From the NCBI GenBank assembly GCA_022579005.1, contig MU401462.1, positions 310,001 to 374,000 of the forward strand: 64,000 nucleotides of DNA, written 5' to 3'. Below the pieces are notes generated by a model. The model was given only the letters and a program-made list of their open reading frames with translations, was not told where the DNA came from and did no database searches. The translations under genes and the position numbers were made by a program. This DNA is from Poronia punctata. Its lineage: Eukaryota > Ascomycota > Sordariomycetes > Xylariales > Xylariaceae. Shown in pieces: positions 10,704-22,611 of the stretch (position 1 is its first letter; the number at the start of each line of letters is the position of its first letter).

Positions 10704-12932
10704 TCACCCGAATACGATGGTAACCCCCATCTCGGCGCAGACACTCCTCCAAAGGTCGGGACCAGTGCCCGTGGCGGCACCGTCTTCGAGGCAATCGATT
10801 CTTCGCCAGACCTCCCGGATGATACCCCATGCCTCTTGGATATTCGTCATGCCTTGCCGTTGTTCGATTTCGCTGAACGCCTTCTTCGCAAGTTCCCTGT
10901 CCTCGGGGCTGATGGCCTCACACGCCGCGGCGAACAGTGGCCAGAGCAGAGCCCCCATCGGCCCTCTTGCCGCAGTCGTCTCGACACAGTGGTGGAGCGC
11001 TGCGTGCGCATGCTTCTGCACCATGCTATGCTTGGGCGAGAAGCCGTATATGGTGCGATATAGGTAGACGAACGCGCTGTGGCGGTACGCCAGTGCATTA
11101 TGTAATATTGATTGGAGCCTCGGTATCTCGGGGATCTCTTCGCCGGCCCCGGACACCACGAGTACGTCGTCCCTGATCGCGATGTTCGATGGCAGACAGG
11201 GTTTCCACTGTGTCAGCGCAGCTTCGATGGCCTGGGACGTGGTTTCGAACTCTGTCCGAAGTACGGCCACTTTCGATACCTGATTCTTCTGTTGAGCATC
11301 CTCCAGCTCCTTCTTTGTGAACAGAAGGTTAGAGAGCCGGTGCATGATAGGCCATAGCGTCGTCGCCATCCCCAAAAGAGTGTCGACGCCGGTCAAGGGA
11401 GACGCAGGTGGGGCGTCAAGCGGCGGCACGGGCAGTAGACCGCCGGCGCTAGGGGCTGTTGATAAAGGGGGCGTCCCTAACGATAAAGCCGTAATCACGT
11501 CATAAAAACCAAAGGCCTGGACAATGGTCAATCATCATCCCAAAAGCAGGTATCTCGCCGCCGGAAAGCTGAAAACGTACTCGTTCTAGGAAAAGACTGG
11601 CTGGGGTAAACTCTTGATTTAGACACATAATGGCGAAGGCCCCTTTGAGATGTCCGTCGATGATATTTGTTTTTCCGCGTTGCACAAGCTAACCGCCACA
11701 GTCAGCATGATATCTTGGTATGAGAGAGATACCTTCGGCAAGTAGGGGCTCATACTACTTCGTAATACACAAGGAGCATAATGGCGGCCAGCAGCTCATT
11801 CTTGTTGACCTTCTTCTGGTTTTCAATCACCCTGGCAAGGCCTTGGATGGCCTGGTTATGGAAATATAGCGACTTTTCAGTATTCTGGACACCACGGTAC
11901 TCCAGATGCGCACTTGCCAAAGCATATATGGCGTTCATAACTGGCGAGCTGTTGTGGGATAGCGGCAACACCAGTTGCTGGAATGGGTTGCCCGACTCTT
12001 CCCGGAAGACGATTAGATGCGACAGCACATTGCAGAAGTGGTCTACCAAGGCTCGTCGGTTAGGGCGGTCCGAAAACTCGGAAAATGCAGGTATGCAGAA
12101 CTCCAAGGTAGGAGATCCAACAGGACGCGGTGCTATCATGGCGAGGTCTGGAGATCTGGAGCGCCTTAAGCTGAATACACTACTGGTATATGAAGGCCTC
12201 CGGACTATCTCTTGACTCTCGTACTCGCCATCGTCAACTTCAGTCTCGTAAGATGGAGAGGCCAAATCGTCATCCGTGCCAGTCGGGATCTGTGATGGCT
12301 CCATGTCTAGTTCGCTTTTCAGAGGGCTGGAGTATTTTGATTCATAAGCGGTCGTCGCATGGTCCTGCCATTTGCAGACTTCCCTCAACGATAGACATTC
12401 TAAAGGCGTGTCGATGTTAAAGCTTATTTGCGAATCCCTCTTCCTCCTCTGCCGGGGTTTGATTGCTTCATAGGCGCACTCCACGCCACGCTCGGCGCAG
12501 CGCGAACACTGCGGCCGTTTTTCGTCACATTTCTTCTTCTTTTGATTCGAGTCTCTTGTCAGCTAGTTGTCCATTGCGCAATGCACTGCATTGAAATGCA
12601 ATTAAAAATAGGATACCCATACTTTCTCTTTGCTAGAGGGTTGTCAGTCTTTGCCTGTCTGTTTCATAAACCAAAACCAATAAGACGCATAATATATACA
12701 AGTTCAACATACCAAAAAGTGCAACCTATAAACGCGGTAAAAGTCGTTAGTTTCTCATTTCAAGACAATTCTTCCCCAAAGAGACAAACGACGACCTGGC
12801 CTACGACGGGGATGGGACCGAGATGATGGCCGTCAAGAAGGCCGAAAGTAACTGGAGGGTTATCTTAAACTGACCTGCTCTAGATCGTCTCTTTGGCGAT
12901 TTAGGTGGTGCTAGTTTTGTGTACAACAGCAT
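10704..12932 (-). CDS. Fungal_trans_2-type Zn2Cys6 regulator, zinc-cluster exons irregular
   Basis: Predicted regulator with an N-terminal zinc cluster and a C-terminal Fungal_trans_2 (PF11951-like) region. Well-supported exons, transcribed leftwards: 11756..12538, 11581..11688 and 10704..11516. They are separated by 67- and 64-bp introns and are in phase. They encode KKKCDEKRPQCSRCAERGVEC (cysteines 3-6 of the cluster) and then helices typical of the family (LASAHLEYRG, DGHLKGAFAIMCLNQEF, FGFYDVITALS). Two small upstream exons are plausible: 12875..12932 (ATG, ending PPKSPKRRSRA) and 12713..12725 (completing AGCTF plus a split TG). They supply the expected start and the first cysteine. However, no AG acceptor restores both frame and the second cysteine at the next junction; the in-phase acceptor would create TGA. 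The gene may be damaged, may use an unseen splice site, or may carry a sequence error. Confidence is high for the three main exons and low for the N-terminus. Confidence 0.8.
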
Positions 12933-15900
12933 CTCTTATCAGCTGCTGGGCCGGGGCCGCACGAGCATTTCACGCGTTTGTTCGGCTCTCACAACAATTA
13001 CCGATCACCGTTCCGGCCGGCTTTGAGAGAATATAGATGCGGGTTGGTGGAGATGTCCGCGGCGTCGAATTAGAACAACGTGAGATATTATAGTAGGTAG
13101 GTTCATATTATTCTGGGGTGGGAGGACAGTAGAGGCGAGAAGAGAAAGGTGGGCATCAACTTGGATCGGGGAAAAAAGGCGAGGTCGCAGATCCTCTCGG
13201 TTAGTTAGACTACTTGTACATGTCTACTAAGGTTAGATAGACTAGATACTGTAGGTATGGATGTATGTATGTATCGTCACGATCACAAGAGACCAGCGTT
13301 GCACCTTCACCGCGGCCGGTTTTGGAAACCTAGTCATGCTTCCGTTTTAGGTGGGCTTCCGAGTGGGAAGGAAGCTCGCTATCACACGTGTATGTATTCT
13401 GTACAGCGCCTGAGCTCTGGTGGTTTTGAAAAAGATTCTCGGAAGGTCTGCCAGGTTCTGGGCCAGAATGAACGGTACTGACTATACTCGTCCCGATGAA
13501 GAGTGGGGAAACCAGGGGTTGGCAGTAGACACGATTGTGAGGGGGAGTTGGAACTTGCGGGGTTTAGGTTTAACGTAGGTGCGTACCTACATCTTCTTCC
13601 TGGGGAACGCTGCCTAGCTCGGCGGTTGGATCACGTTGCAGGTGCTCGGTGCTGGAGAGGTGCTGTGCGATTATACTTAGATAGATTTACGAGTAAGTAG
13701 TAGGTAACAACGCGGAGTAGATGGTGAGAAATGCAACAGCTGAAACCGTCCGACATGCCAACCTAGTCGGTAGAACCAATCTCCTCACGTTGTGATTTGT
13801 GCAGAATTTGTTCCGTAATAAGCTTTCCACCGTCATACTACGGGCGATAATATCGTAAAACGGCCGGTTTAATAAATGAAAGAATACGCCACCTCGGGAA
13901 TGTGGTAGGAATTTTGATCCAATCTCGAAGTCCTCCAAACTGGGGTGAAGAGCCGACAAGCTGGTTACCTGTTAGGTTAGACTGACACTGCGGTGCCTAT
14001 TCCAAACACGGGGAAGGCGACGTAACGGTTGCACCCAACTTGTGTGAGCCTAGCAGTACTCCTTATCAAATGTAAATACCTATCACAAATGCAAGGAATC
14101 AGACCATCAGACCATCAGACAATCAGAAACCAGAATGGGAAACCAAAAATATCGAGTGCAAGGCGATCTCTTTTTGACTTTTCGAATAGAGAGCGGCTTC
14201 AACGAATAAGAAAGGCAGTGAACGTTCTGCCGTAGTTCGTTTGGGGGTTTCGGGTCGTTCTCCGCTCTTTCCTGCTGTACTAGGTTACAATCCAGTCCTC
14301 GCCGCTTCCGAGTTGCCGTTAGGATACATGCACCTAGTGCAGGTGGTCCTAGACTACACGTACCTAGTCGACCTTACAAGTACAAGCATTGGCAAAGGCT
14401 CGGCTATTTCAATTCGATAGAGGAGATGAAACAGCTACCCATACGTGTAAATGAAAAGAAGATCGCTTAGGGAGTTTCCGTTACCAACAATTTGGGCAGG
14501 TGATTTACCTGTAGAGGCGACCTACCTGCATGCTAAGTGTTCTTTTGTTAAATATCTGATTGATCGCCTTCTGTAACCGACTCTCATTTGATGTCGAGAC
14601 ATCCATCTCCTAGTTAACCTGGTTTTTTCTCGTGGTTTCAAGCATAAATATTCTGAACGAATGGCCCGACGAAGACGACTCCCGACAAGCCGGCTCGTAA
14701 TTGTAGGTGGCAAAAAGACGGACTACGGTACCTTGGGTACCTAAGTAGCCCTGGCAACTCGGGGGGGGGGGGATGCTTGTGATGCAGACCAAGATGCGTA
14801 TTACTGTACAGGCACGGAAGAGATTCGGCGGCTCTCTCAAGAGGTCAACGAAACCCCCATACGCACCATAAATTCTCGGCTCACTTGTGACTCGTTTTAC
14901 TAGCCAGCTCTTCATGCTGGACTATATCCGGAAATGCTCTCTCTATTTGAACCAGAAATGGTTTACTTGCGCCTTGGAAAGGGGTTGAAATACGAGCCTG
15001 TCCCATCAGAGCTTAGCGTGTAGAGGTAAGAATCTGTGGTGCCCCATACCCCATACCCCATCCTGCCACCTGCCTACCGTACTAGGTATGTCTTTTGTTT
15101 GCCACAATAAACAGGCAAAACGGACCAGAACTACGTACGTACCTACCTAGGTAACACATCCTTATTCTAACTTCTAATAAGTCGGTCAACGCGAGGTCCT
15201 ATTCTGAATCCTTTTCTTACCCACTGAAGCTAGCTGTAGAGCACCTGGCATGAGTAAGTACATACCTTGCCTGAGTATAGACGTGGAGTATTCTACATAC
15301 AAGGAGGCGGGTGGCATAATACAGAACTCATTGCTCTACTCGTAGGTACGACATCAAGATTAAATATGAGAACTTCCTCAAAGGTTGCTTTACATGTGCC
15401 CACTTGAGAGGAACAGTATACTCTTACACGTATAATGGAATAGATCAGGTCATGTGATGACTACCTTGACCACTCGTTCATTTGACGGTGAGTACCTTAG
15501 GTAAGTATCTCCTCTACTCGTATCCATCCATCCGAAATACATGTGCCTATTCAACTATTTTCGCCATTAGCTCTTTCCCGCGCTCTAGAAATGCTGTACA
15601 TAGCAATTTTCCTGATTTTATCTCCAATGTTTGCCAACGATTTCTTTCTGGCGTGTCTCTCTGCCCTGTACATCGTTTAGGGCAGGCAGGCAACAGTAAC
15701 GAACGAGAACTCCACAAGAGGGAGAGGATATATATTTTTAACAGCGAGAAGAGGAGATCCCTGCCCCCCCGCATCGGCCAGTTACAACATTATGTGTCGA
15801 GGGCCAACAAGACGGCTGGAGAACACTGAAACAGCGCCTCAAATACGACATGCCACGCCAACTTCGCCTTCATCGCCGAGACTGTGCAGCGTATAGGTTG

Positions 15901-16889
15901 ATAAAATTGGGTTTTCTGGCCAATCATGAGCCGACTATGAGGTGGATGGTGACAGCAAACGAGGGGCTGGGTTGCTCTTCAAGTAAGAAAAGCGACGCAG
16001 CCAAGGCCCAACATGCAGGTATCTTCGCATCCCTCAGCTGGTGTTACACCTAAAAGTCGGGAAAAGCACGTCGTGCACATCACTCGTAGGTATCTGTTTA
16101 GGAAAGCACTGCCCACGACAGTATTATGTTTGCGAAACCGTCTTGATTGGCCGAATAGCTTCGCTAGGGCTGCTGTACCATTCCCGTATTCGTCCCGTAC
16201 GAAAGCGATTATGGTGTACTTGTAAGTTGTATCCGTGTGTATGCTGCGAATATCATTTGCCCTTTTCACTGGATGCCCCTCCCGACCAATGTGCCCTCGT
16301 AGGTTAGGGGAAATAGATGATGCTTACAGTACGATACATACGGTATCTGCCTTGCACCACCATGCTCTCGACCTGTATCGACGATATCCTACTTGCTATC
16401 TAACCTATCATCCGTATCCTTGTCAGCGTGCGGGCGTGGGCCCCCATCCCATATATGAATCTTCCTAACCTAGCCGCATAAGCACTCAGACTAGGTAAAG
16501 GATGTTGGGTCGTCAGCATCGTTGTCAAGACTCAAGAGGCTCTTCTTCGTCTCCCTAGCGTCTGGTCACGCGTCATCGTCCTCTTTTCAATCTTGGTCAT
16601 TCGACTCATTCCTGAATAGACTTGTGCATTTCAGAACCAACAAGTCAGCCTCATTATATTCTCATATGGACACTGGACAAAGACACCTAACTCTCTGCCC
16701 CGCCTGTTGTATCTGAAAGACGAGGCGGCGGAAATATCAGGACCATTGAATCTCTAATCGTCCAGCTGGGGAGGTCCAGAGGTCCACTCAACCTCTGACT
16801 AACCATATAGGGCGCCTTTATGCGAGGCTGCGCTGCTGCTCCCCAAACTAGACGCCAAATTGTAACAATTACTCTGAATACATAGCACC
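12933..16889. other. Gene-free intergenic stretch (~4 kb)
   Basis: No supported gene. Open frames are short, lack family motifs and look random. It contains TAGGTA/TACCTA motif clusters (for example 13090-13105, 13570-13590, 15131-15155), a G12 homopolymer at 14761-14772, an 8-bp repeat of the type ATCAGACC near 14099-14123 and a CCCCATA triplet repeat near 15042-15062. The right end is the promoter of the membrane protein gene. Confidence 0.6.
14761..14772. repeat. Poly-G homopolymer (G12)
   Basis: Twelve consecutive G residues in intergenic DNA. Long G runs are uncommon in this window; the tract could form a quadruplex or be an assembly-sensitive site. Confidence 0.9.
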
Positions 16890-18505
16890 ATGCGCGTCCT
16901 CCGGCAGCCCTCGAACTGTGCCGGGCTGCTGCTGCTGGTGTTGGCAATGACACAGCAAGTAGAGGCAACACCGGCCAGCGACAACGAGTGGGAAGTGCTT
17001 TGGGTCGAGAAGAGCTACAATGTCTTCCAACACGCCAAGAGGAGAGAGTATTGTCCTCAGGATGGATGGTCGCTCTGCCCGCCATCGGTAAATGGCGGGT
17101 GCTGCCCGGATGGGTTTGCTTGCGAATCGGCTGCGTGCCACGCCACGACTGGCGGCGCCGCGCCGTGTCCTAACAGTCCAGGGTATTATAGTTGTCCGAT
17201 AACTGCTGGCCCAGGTACGTATCATATCTAATCGACCGCCGTGTGAACGGAACCGGCACAAGAAAACTAATATAACCTATCATAGGAGGATGCTGTAAGC
17301 TTGGTACAGTTTGCGGCTCAGGGGTTTGCATACCGCCTCCGGACGGTCCTGCCGTCTCATGCCCAGCCGATTCTTTCGCCTGTCCGGCTTCTCTCGGTGG
17401 TGGCTGTTGCCGCACCGGCCAAAACTGCGGTCACGGGATCTGCTTCTACGCAACGCCAAAAACGGATCAAGTTACCGAGGGAGTAACGACGACCGATTCG
17501 AGAGGCCGTGAAACCGTTACCGTTGTGACGCGCACAACTACTTACACTGAAGGACCTATTACAACCGGCTCCTCCTCATTAGGGGCCACTACGATCCCGC
17601 AATTTTTCCCGAGCACTGTGTCGAAGATAGAGGCCCAAGAGACGGACGATAGTAGCAGTGGTGCTACCGGGCTTTCCTCGGGTGCGTTGGGCGGCATAGT
17701 GGCCGGCGTCATCGTGCTCCTAGTATCCATCATCGGAGCTGCAACCTTTATCATACTGCGACTCAAGAGGGCGGAGCGGGCCGCCAAGGCTGCCGAAGCC
17801 GCGGCAGAGTCCAAACGCGAATCCTCCAACAGCCGGTCCCGCTCACACAAGCCGGGTTTCGGACAGCCATCGGTGTCCGAGATTGACACGGTGACCGACA
17901 TCGATTCTCAACAGTTCCCCATCATGGGGCACTCGCCGCGCCCTCGGACCCGAACACTATCGAGTGTGGCTGGGGGCGCCAGCCGCTCGACGCCCAACTT
18001 CACGATCTCCGGTACCTCTTCGCCACCCCCCTTGGGTATCTTCAATTATGTGCCGTCCGAGTTCTCCGACGGTCGCCAGTCAAGCCTCGATTCGTACGGA
18101 CAGCGCGACAACAACAACAACTCGCGCGTGTCGCATAGGATAAGCGCGGACGCAGACCAATACCTACAGTACGGCCACAGTCGACACCCAAGCGAAACAA
18201 GTGAGCTGGAAGGACCCCATGGCACGTCGGAACTCGAGACGCTTGACGCTGAGGCCGAGGCTCGACGCAGGTCAGGGAGCGCGACACGGGCCGGCATAAA
18301 ACCCCAAGCCAGATGGAGCGGCGATTCGTCTGGCCCGGCGCGAGGTAGAGGTGACAGTAACGCGCCGGCGGCTTCATTGGATACGGTCAACGAGATACAT
18401 GAGCTTCACGGGCACTACGGACCTCCGGACGCTGTATCCGGTCAGACCGCCGCGAGGTTAGATAAAGGTCATTCGTCCAGTTCAGGAAACGACTACTACG
18501 ACTGA
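16890..18505 (+). CDS. Single-pass membrane protein with cysteine-rich ectodomain
   Basis: Predicted surface protein; function not recognised. Exons 16890..17214 and 17286..18505 (71-bp intron, gtacgt...atag) give 514 residues. Visible in order: a signal peptide (hydrophobic LLLLVLAM, cleavage near residue 26), a cysteine-rich region at about 45-165 with repeated motifs such as GGCCPDGFAC, GGCCKLGTVC and GGGCCRTGQNC, a Ser/Thr-rich stem, one membrane span at about 237-263 (GGIVAGVIVLLVSIIG) followed by basic LKRAER, and a ~250-residue cytoplasmic tail rich in Ser, Arg and Asn with an NNNN run. The layout is that of fungal Mid2/WSC-like wall sensors or anchored wall proteins, but the cysteine spacing is not a WSC domain as I can see it. 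The frame joins exactly across the intron inside a PGGCC motif, which supports the splice. Confidence 0.85.
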
Positions 18506-19448
18506 TGATCCGGTCTTTACATGTCGGTCGACGGTGTGGGAACGGGGTTATTTTTGTCTATGTGTATAGGGGTTTCGGTCGCTTTATATCGCCTCGGGTT
18601 GTTCTAATGCATATTATTTACCGTGAAAAGGAGTTCGGCTACGGTATCGGAATCATACGCTGGCGATGGGGAATATATTTAACGTATGGCGAGGTCCTTT
18701 AGAGACTCACTCGCACAGGGGTTTTGCAATGTTCTGGGAAATCGACTACGGGACGCCTTCTTCAATTTATCTTTTTCCTAATTTCGGCACCGTGACAAAG
18801 TCGCGGACGGGCGTGGGGGAGAAAAGATGCTCTAAATCGAGGTTTAGCCCTTTAGTGAATATCTAGCATTCATTAGGTACGCAAAGCTCAAGGCCCGGAG
18901 ATAGCACCCACCATATAGTTGCACACTGCGCCATTTGCTTTGTTCGCGCCACTCAGGGTTTTCCAAATAGTCAATATACTTACATACGTATAATTATATG
19001 CTTCGTTTGGAACAATAATTGCCAAGTCAAATGTACGATCCGTCTTCCACGATAGTCGAGCTGCCTGTCCTCTTCTACAGCTCTTTAATCATATGGTTCT
19101 CGGGGACTTCCATGTATTGCTCGGCTCCGCCCTCCTATTCTTCATCCACCAATTTCTGCCGCACGTTGACGAGTAAAATCTTACAGTGTCCTCGAGGGGT
19201 TTATACCCATGACTGAAGAGCAATCCAATATCCCTGGGACTAACATAGGCCATGTCGGTTATCAGCCACTCTGCGCATCCACCATATATTAACCATGACT
19301 GTTCATTTCATAAGCTAGGTATGCGTTCTGTAGACTGGGTTGTCTATTCCCTTTAATTCCGTTTAATATATTAAGGGTTCGGAATGTCTCTTAATCTGCA
19401 ATTAGATGAATAGGTAACGGCAGCCCTCGAGTCAGAATATCATTCCTC
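18506..19448. other. Intergenic between convergent genes
   Basis: 3' untranslated regions of two converging genes. No supported gene; nothing else stands out apart from AT-leaning sequence near 18960-19020 and 19340-19400. Confidence 0.55.
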
Positions 19449-22400
19449 CTATTCTGCCAACGAATTCATCGTTACCGTGCTAATCTTGGGTTTATAAAGC
19501 CCTTCATCCTCCTCATCATCGTCCAAATCATCAAAATCGTCAAAGGCCCTGTTGATGGTCCATCCGTACATTTGGGCCCCTGGCAGATTAGCTAACAAGA
19601 TCGAGACGTAGTACCATGTTCCTGCCATAACTCTTATAAACCAGCAAACATAAACATGATGAAGACCGGGTATTAACCGACGCCGTAAAAATGCATACCA
19701 ACATTTTGAGATAACCATGGAGGGGCAGCGCATGAACTGAACAGCGCAGCCCACATCTCTTACAAGCCCCTTGTTAACAGTAGACCATGTAGAATCATGG
19801 TCGGTTGAAACCTTGCTTGGCCTGCTTGATTCGTTAGTGATTCTGAGCGGAAAATCTGTTGCATGGCTGTTACGACAATCACTCACCTTCATCTGCTCTA
19901 TCCTGGCCTTGAGTTGACTTGTGACTTCTGCTGCCCTCTTCCAGCTTTCAACACCGTTGTTATTTGTGCTCGTGCTTGCTCCAGACGCCTGTGGAGCCTC
20001 GTCAGACGTTGCGCTCCTGAACCCGCGTGCAGGACTACCGCGCCCGCTCGAACCGCTGGCGTACCGCATGTCCGGGCTGATCTTATTCCTCGGGTAGTTA
20101 TGCGCTATATCGCCGTTTTCCTTCTCTTCCGACAACGTGCTGGCAAAGCTCATTCTATTAGACCGTGCGCCCCCGCTATTCGAACCATCCCGGTAGATGC
20201 CCCCATCTTCAGGGTTCGGGCTGGTGAGGACTGGGCTCCCCATCCCGCCAGAGACGCCAAGGCCCTCGGCTCTACTGAGCGCCCGCTTGAGGCGCTCCAG
20301 TTCTCGCCGAAGTCTTTCGTTGACCTGCTCGGCCGCTTCGGCATCGCTGCGTGCGCGAACAAGTTGTGTTTCCTTTGCCTTGATGCTCAGAACATCACGC
20401 GTGTGATCTTCAATGAGACCTGCGTTCTGATTCTGCAACTCCTGTATTTCAGACATGAACTTGCCTCTTTCTTGCCGTAGCTCGTCGACATGCCTCGTGA
20501 GACGCTCGTTAGCTGCCCGAAGCTCCTCGAGCTCCGCCCTTTCCATCGCGGCAAGTCCACTAGAGAACGGAGCGGGTGCCTCTGCAGCAGGAGGGGCTGG
20601 AGCAGTAGTGGGCTTTGCTAATGAACGGCCAGCTAGACCACCGCGCCCTAGCCCGATGCGTGGCTTGGGCGGAGGTGACACGGGTGCAGGTTCCTCGTCC
20701 TCGTCCTCCACCGGCGGCGGTGGCGCCGCTGCTCTTCGTGGAGATCCGACAGCCGGAGGGGCGATACGTCGTTGTGGTGCTTTGAGGCCGGACAGACCTC
20801 CGGGTTTTGGCATTCCCACTTTACCAGCACCAGCACCGGCTCTAGAGGTCGGTTGTGGCGCTAGGGGTGCTGGATCTGCTGCCGGCGGTGCACTTGCGGC
20901 CGGCGGTGCCTTCTTGACAGCTCCCGGACCCTTCTTCACTCCACCACCAACAGCCTTTCTGGGCCCGCCGGCTGGAGCCTTCGCTGCCGGAGCGGGCGTG
21001 GGTTTGGGTTTGGGTTTGTCCTTGGCCTTGACCTCGGCCTTGTCGAAAAACTCTTTGGCTTTCGTTTTCCGAATGTCATCCAGCCCCTCGAGATGCGGAT
21101 TCATTGCCCGCTCCCCGACAATCTTCATGACAGTACCTAGCACCTCGGCACCTCCCGACCGAAGACCTTCGCTAGACTCGGACAGGAGCTTTTTGGCAGC
21201 TTCGACGATACTACCAATTTCCTGCTTGCTAGGCACATCACGAGTTGTTCGAAGACAGCGGACTAGGAATTTCATCGTGCCTTCTTTAACTTGCGGGTTC
21301 TTGTGGTTCAAGAACGCCAAAATATCCTCTAGACATTCCGTTAGGGTCGTGGCGAGGAACACCTGATCAAGTGCGGCGCCGAGAGCATCCGCGACCGACT
21401 GCTTCTTCTCCTTTAATCGCTCCATTATAGGGCCCATTATGACGGACCTGTACTTCGAATAACTTTTCCGTAAGCCCTTGGCAAGTACTTCGATACACTG
21501 GGCGGCCTGGGTCACCACAGCGATGTTGGCATCCTTCATGCTCTTGGCTAGACCCCGGTTGATCTCACCAAAGTCACCATCCTTTATTCTCGGCACGTTA
21601 AGGACGGCGAATAGGGCCTCCAGTGCCTCCTTGCGATCTTTCCATTTGGACGAAGCGAGATTATCATGGAAGTTGGCTGGTACTTTGGATATGACGTCCT
21701 GAGGCTCTGCCAAGTCAAAGGTATCCACTTCGCCGGGCTCCTCGGCGGCATCCTCCTCGTACACATCCTCATCGGCGCCGGGCGCAGGAGCCCGAGCCAT
21801 GGCCTCCTGTTGTGATCGCAGAAGACGCTCTTGTTTTGGCGGCGGCTCAGCCTTGATTTTCTCGAATTGAGCCTCGAGATCGGATTGTTGTGTCGGCTTC
21901 AAGTCACCCCAAAACATAGGTTTCATCGCGTCCCGAAGCCAGCGGTAAAATTCGACGGCAAGGTTAGTCGCCTCAGCTCGGACATTCTTATCGGCGTGCC
22001 CGAACGCTTTGGGCAGGATTTTAAGGGCCGGTTTAGGGTCGACAATCTTGCAGCCATAGTTGTGATAGATGGTGACCAAGGCTGCGAGAGCGGCGGCGAT
22101 GACCTTGGGTTGTTTTGCCGATATGGCGGGTAGAATGTCTTCTACAACCGGCATGGCCACGTCAATCTCCACTAGCAACAACAGAGCTTCTATCGAGGAG
22201 GCCTTGGTGGCTGGACGAGTGGACACAAGACCCTTCTCGACTATAGGAGCGACTACATGTCCCCGCGAACGTACGCAGTTTTCGCGGCCACCGAACTTAA
22301 GGAATGCGCAGTAGGCGGCGATGCCGTCAGACTGAGCGGCAACATTGGAATCGGCAACAGCCCCTTTCCATAGGCTGGGGTCCTGATTAAAAGGGCGAAA

Positions 22401-22611
22401 TGCGGGATCATGCTCGTCCGGTGTGAGTTCGAATTGTTTAGCGGCATCTTCGTAGGCTTGTTTGCGAGCTTTCCAGACCTTGAAAGAAAACAATGGGTAA
22501 GTAAATTGCCACAGGTCACTTTGGGGAGAAAAGAAGATGTTGCGGCCGCACCTTGTGTACCCATCGGTCTGTTAAAGGTAGAGAGCTGTAATCTGGCTCC
22601 CCGTCGGCCAT
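19449..22611 (-). CDS. alp14: XMAP215/Dis1-family microtubule polymerase (Alp14/Stu2 type)
   Basis: Predicted TOG-domain protein that binds tubulin and promotes growth at microtubule plus ends and spindle poles. A short first exon 22552..22611 (20 codons) joins across a 73-bp intron to the main exon 19887..22478. Two TOG arrays of HEAT repeats occupy roughly residues 1-240 and 285-520, the first beginning with KVWKARKQAYEDAAKQFE. A basic Lys/Pro/Ala linker (about 525-700), typical of the lattice-binding region, and a coiled coil with leucine heptads (about 690-790) follow. The 3' end is less certain. A model with a 10-nt microexon (19812..19821) and last exon 19449..19579 gives 930 residues ending in an acidic tail and stays in frame. 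Alternatively the frame can be read straight from 22478 to 19449, because both putative introns lack stop codons. Confidence 0.9.

Noticed and set aside
15482..15829. 115-codon plus-strand frame
   Set aside because: No domain, no intron or leader signals, and lies in a long stretch without other gene evidence.
20455..21366. 303-codon plus-strand frame rich in Ala/Gly
   Set aside because: Antisense to the Pro/Ala/Lys-rich linker of the Alp14-type gene, whose TOG domains are unmistakable on the other strand.
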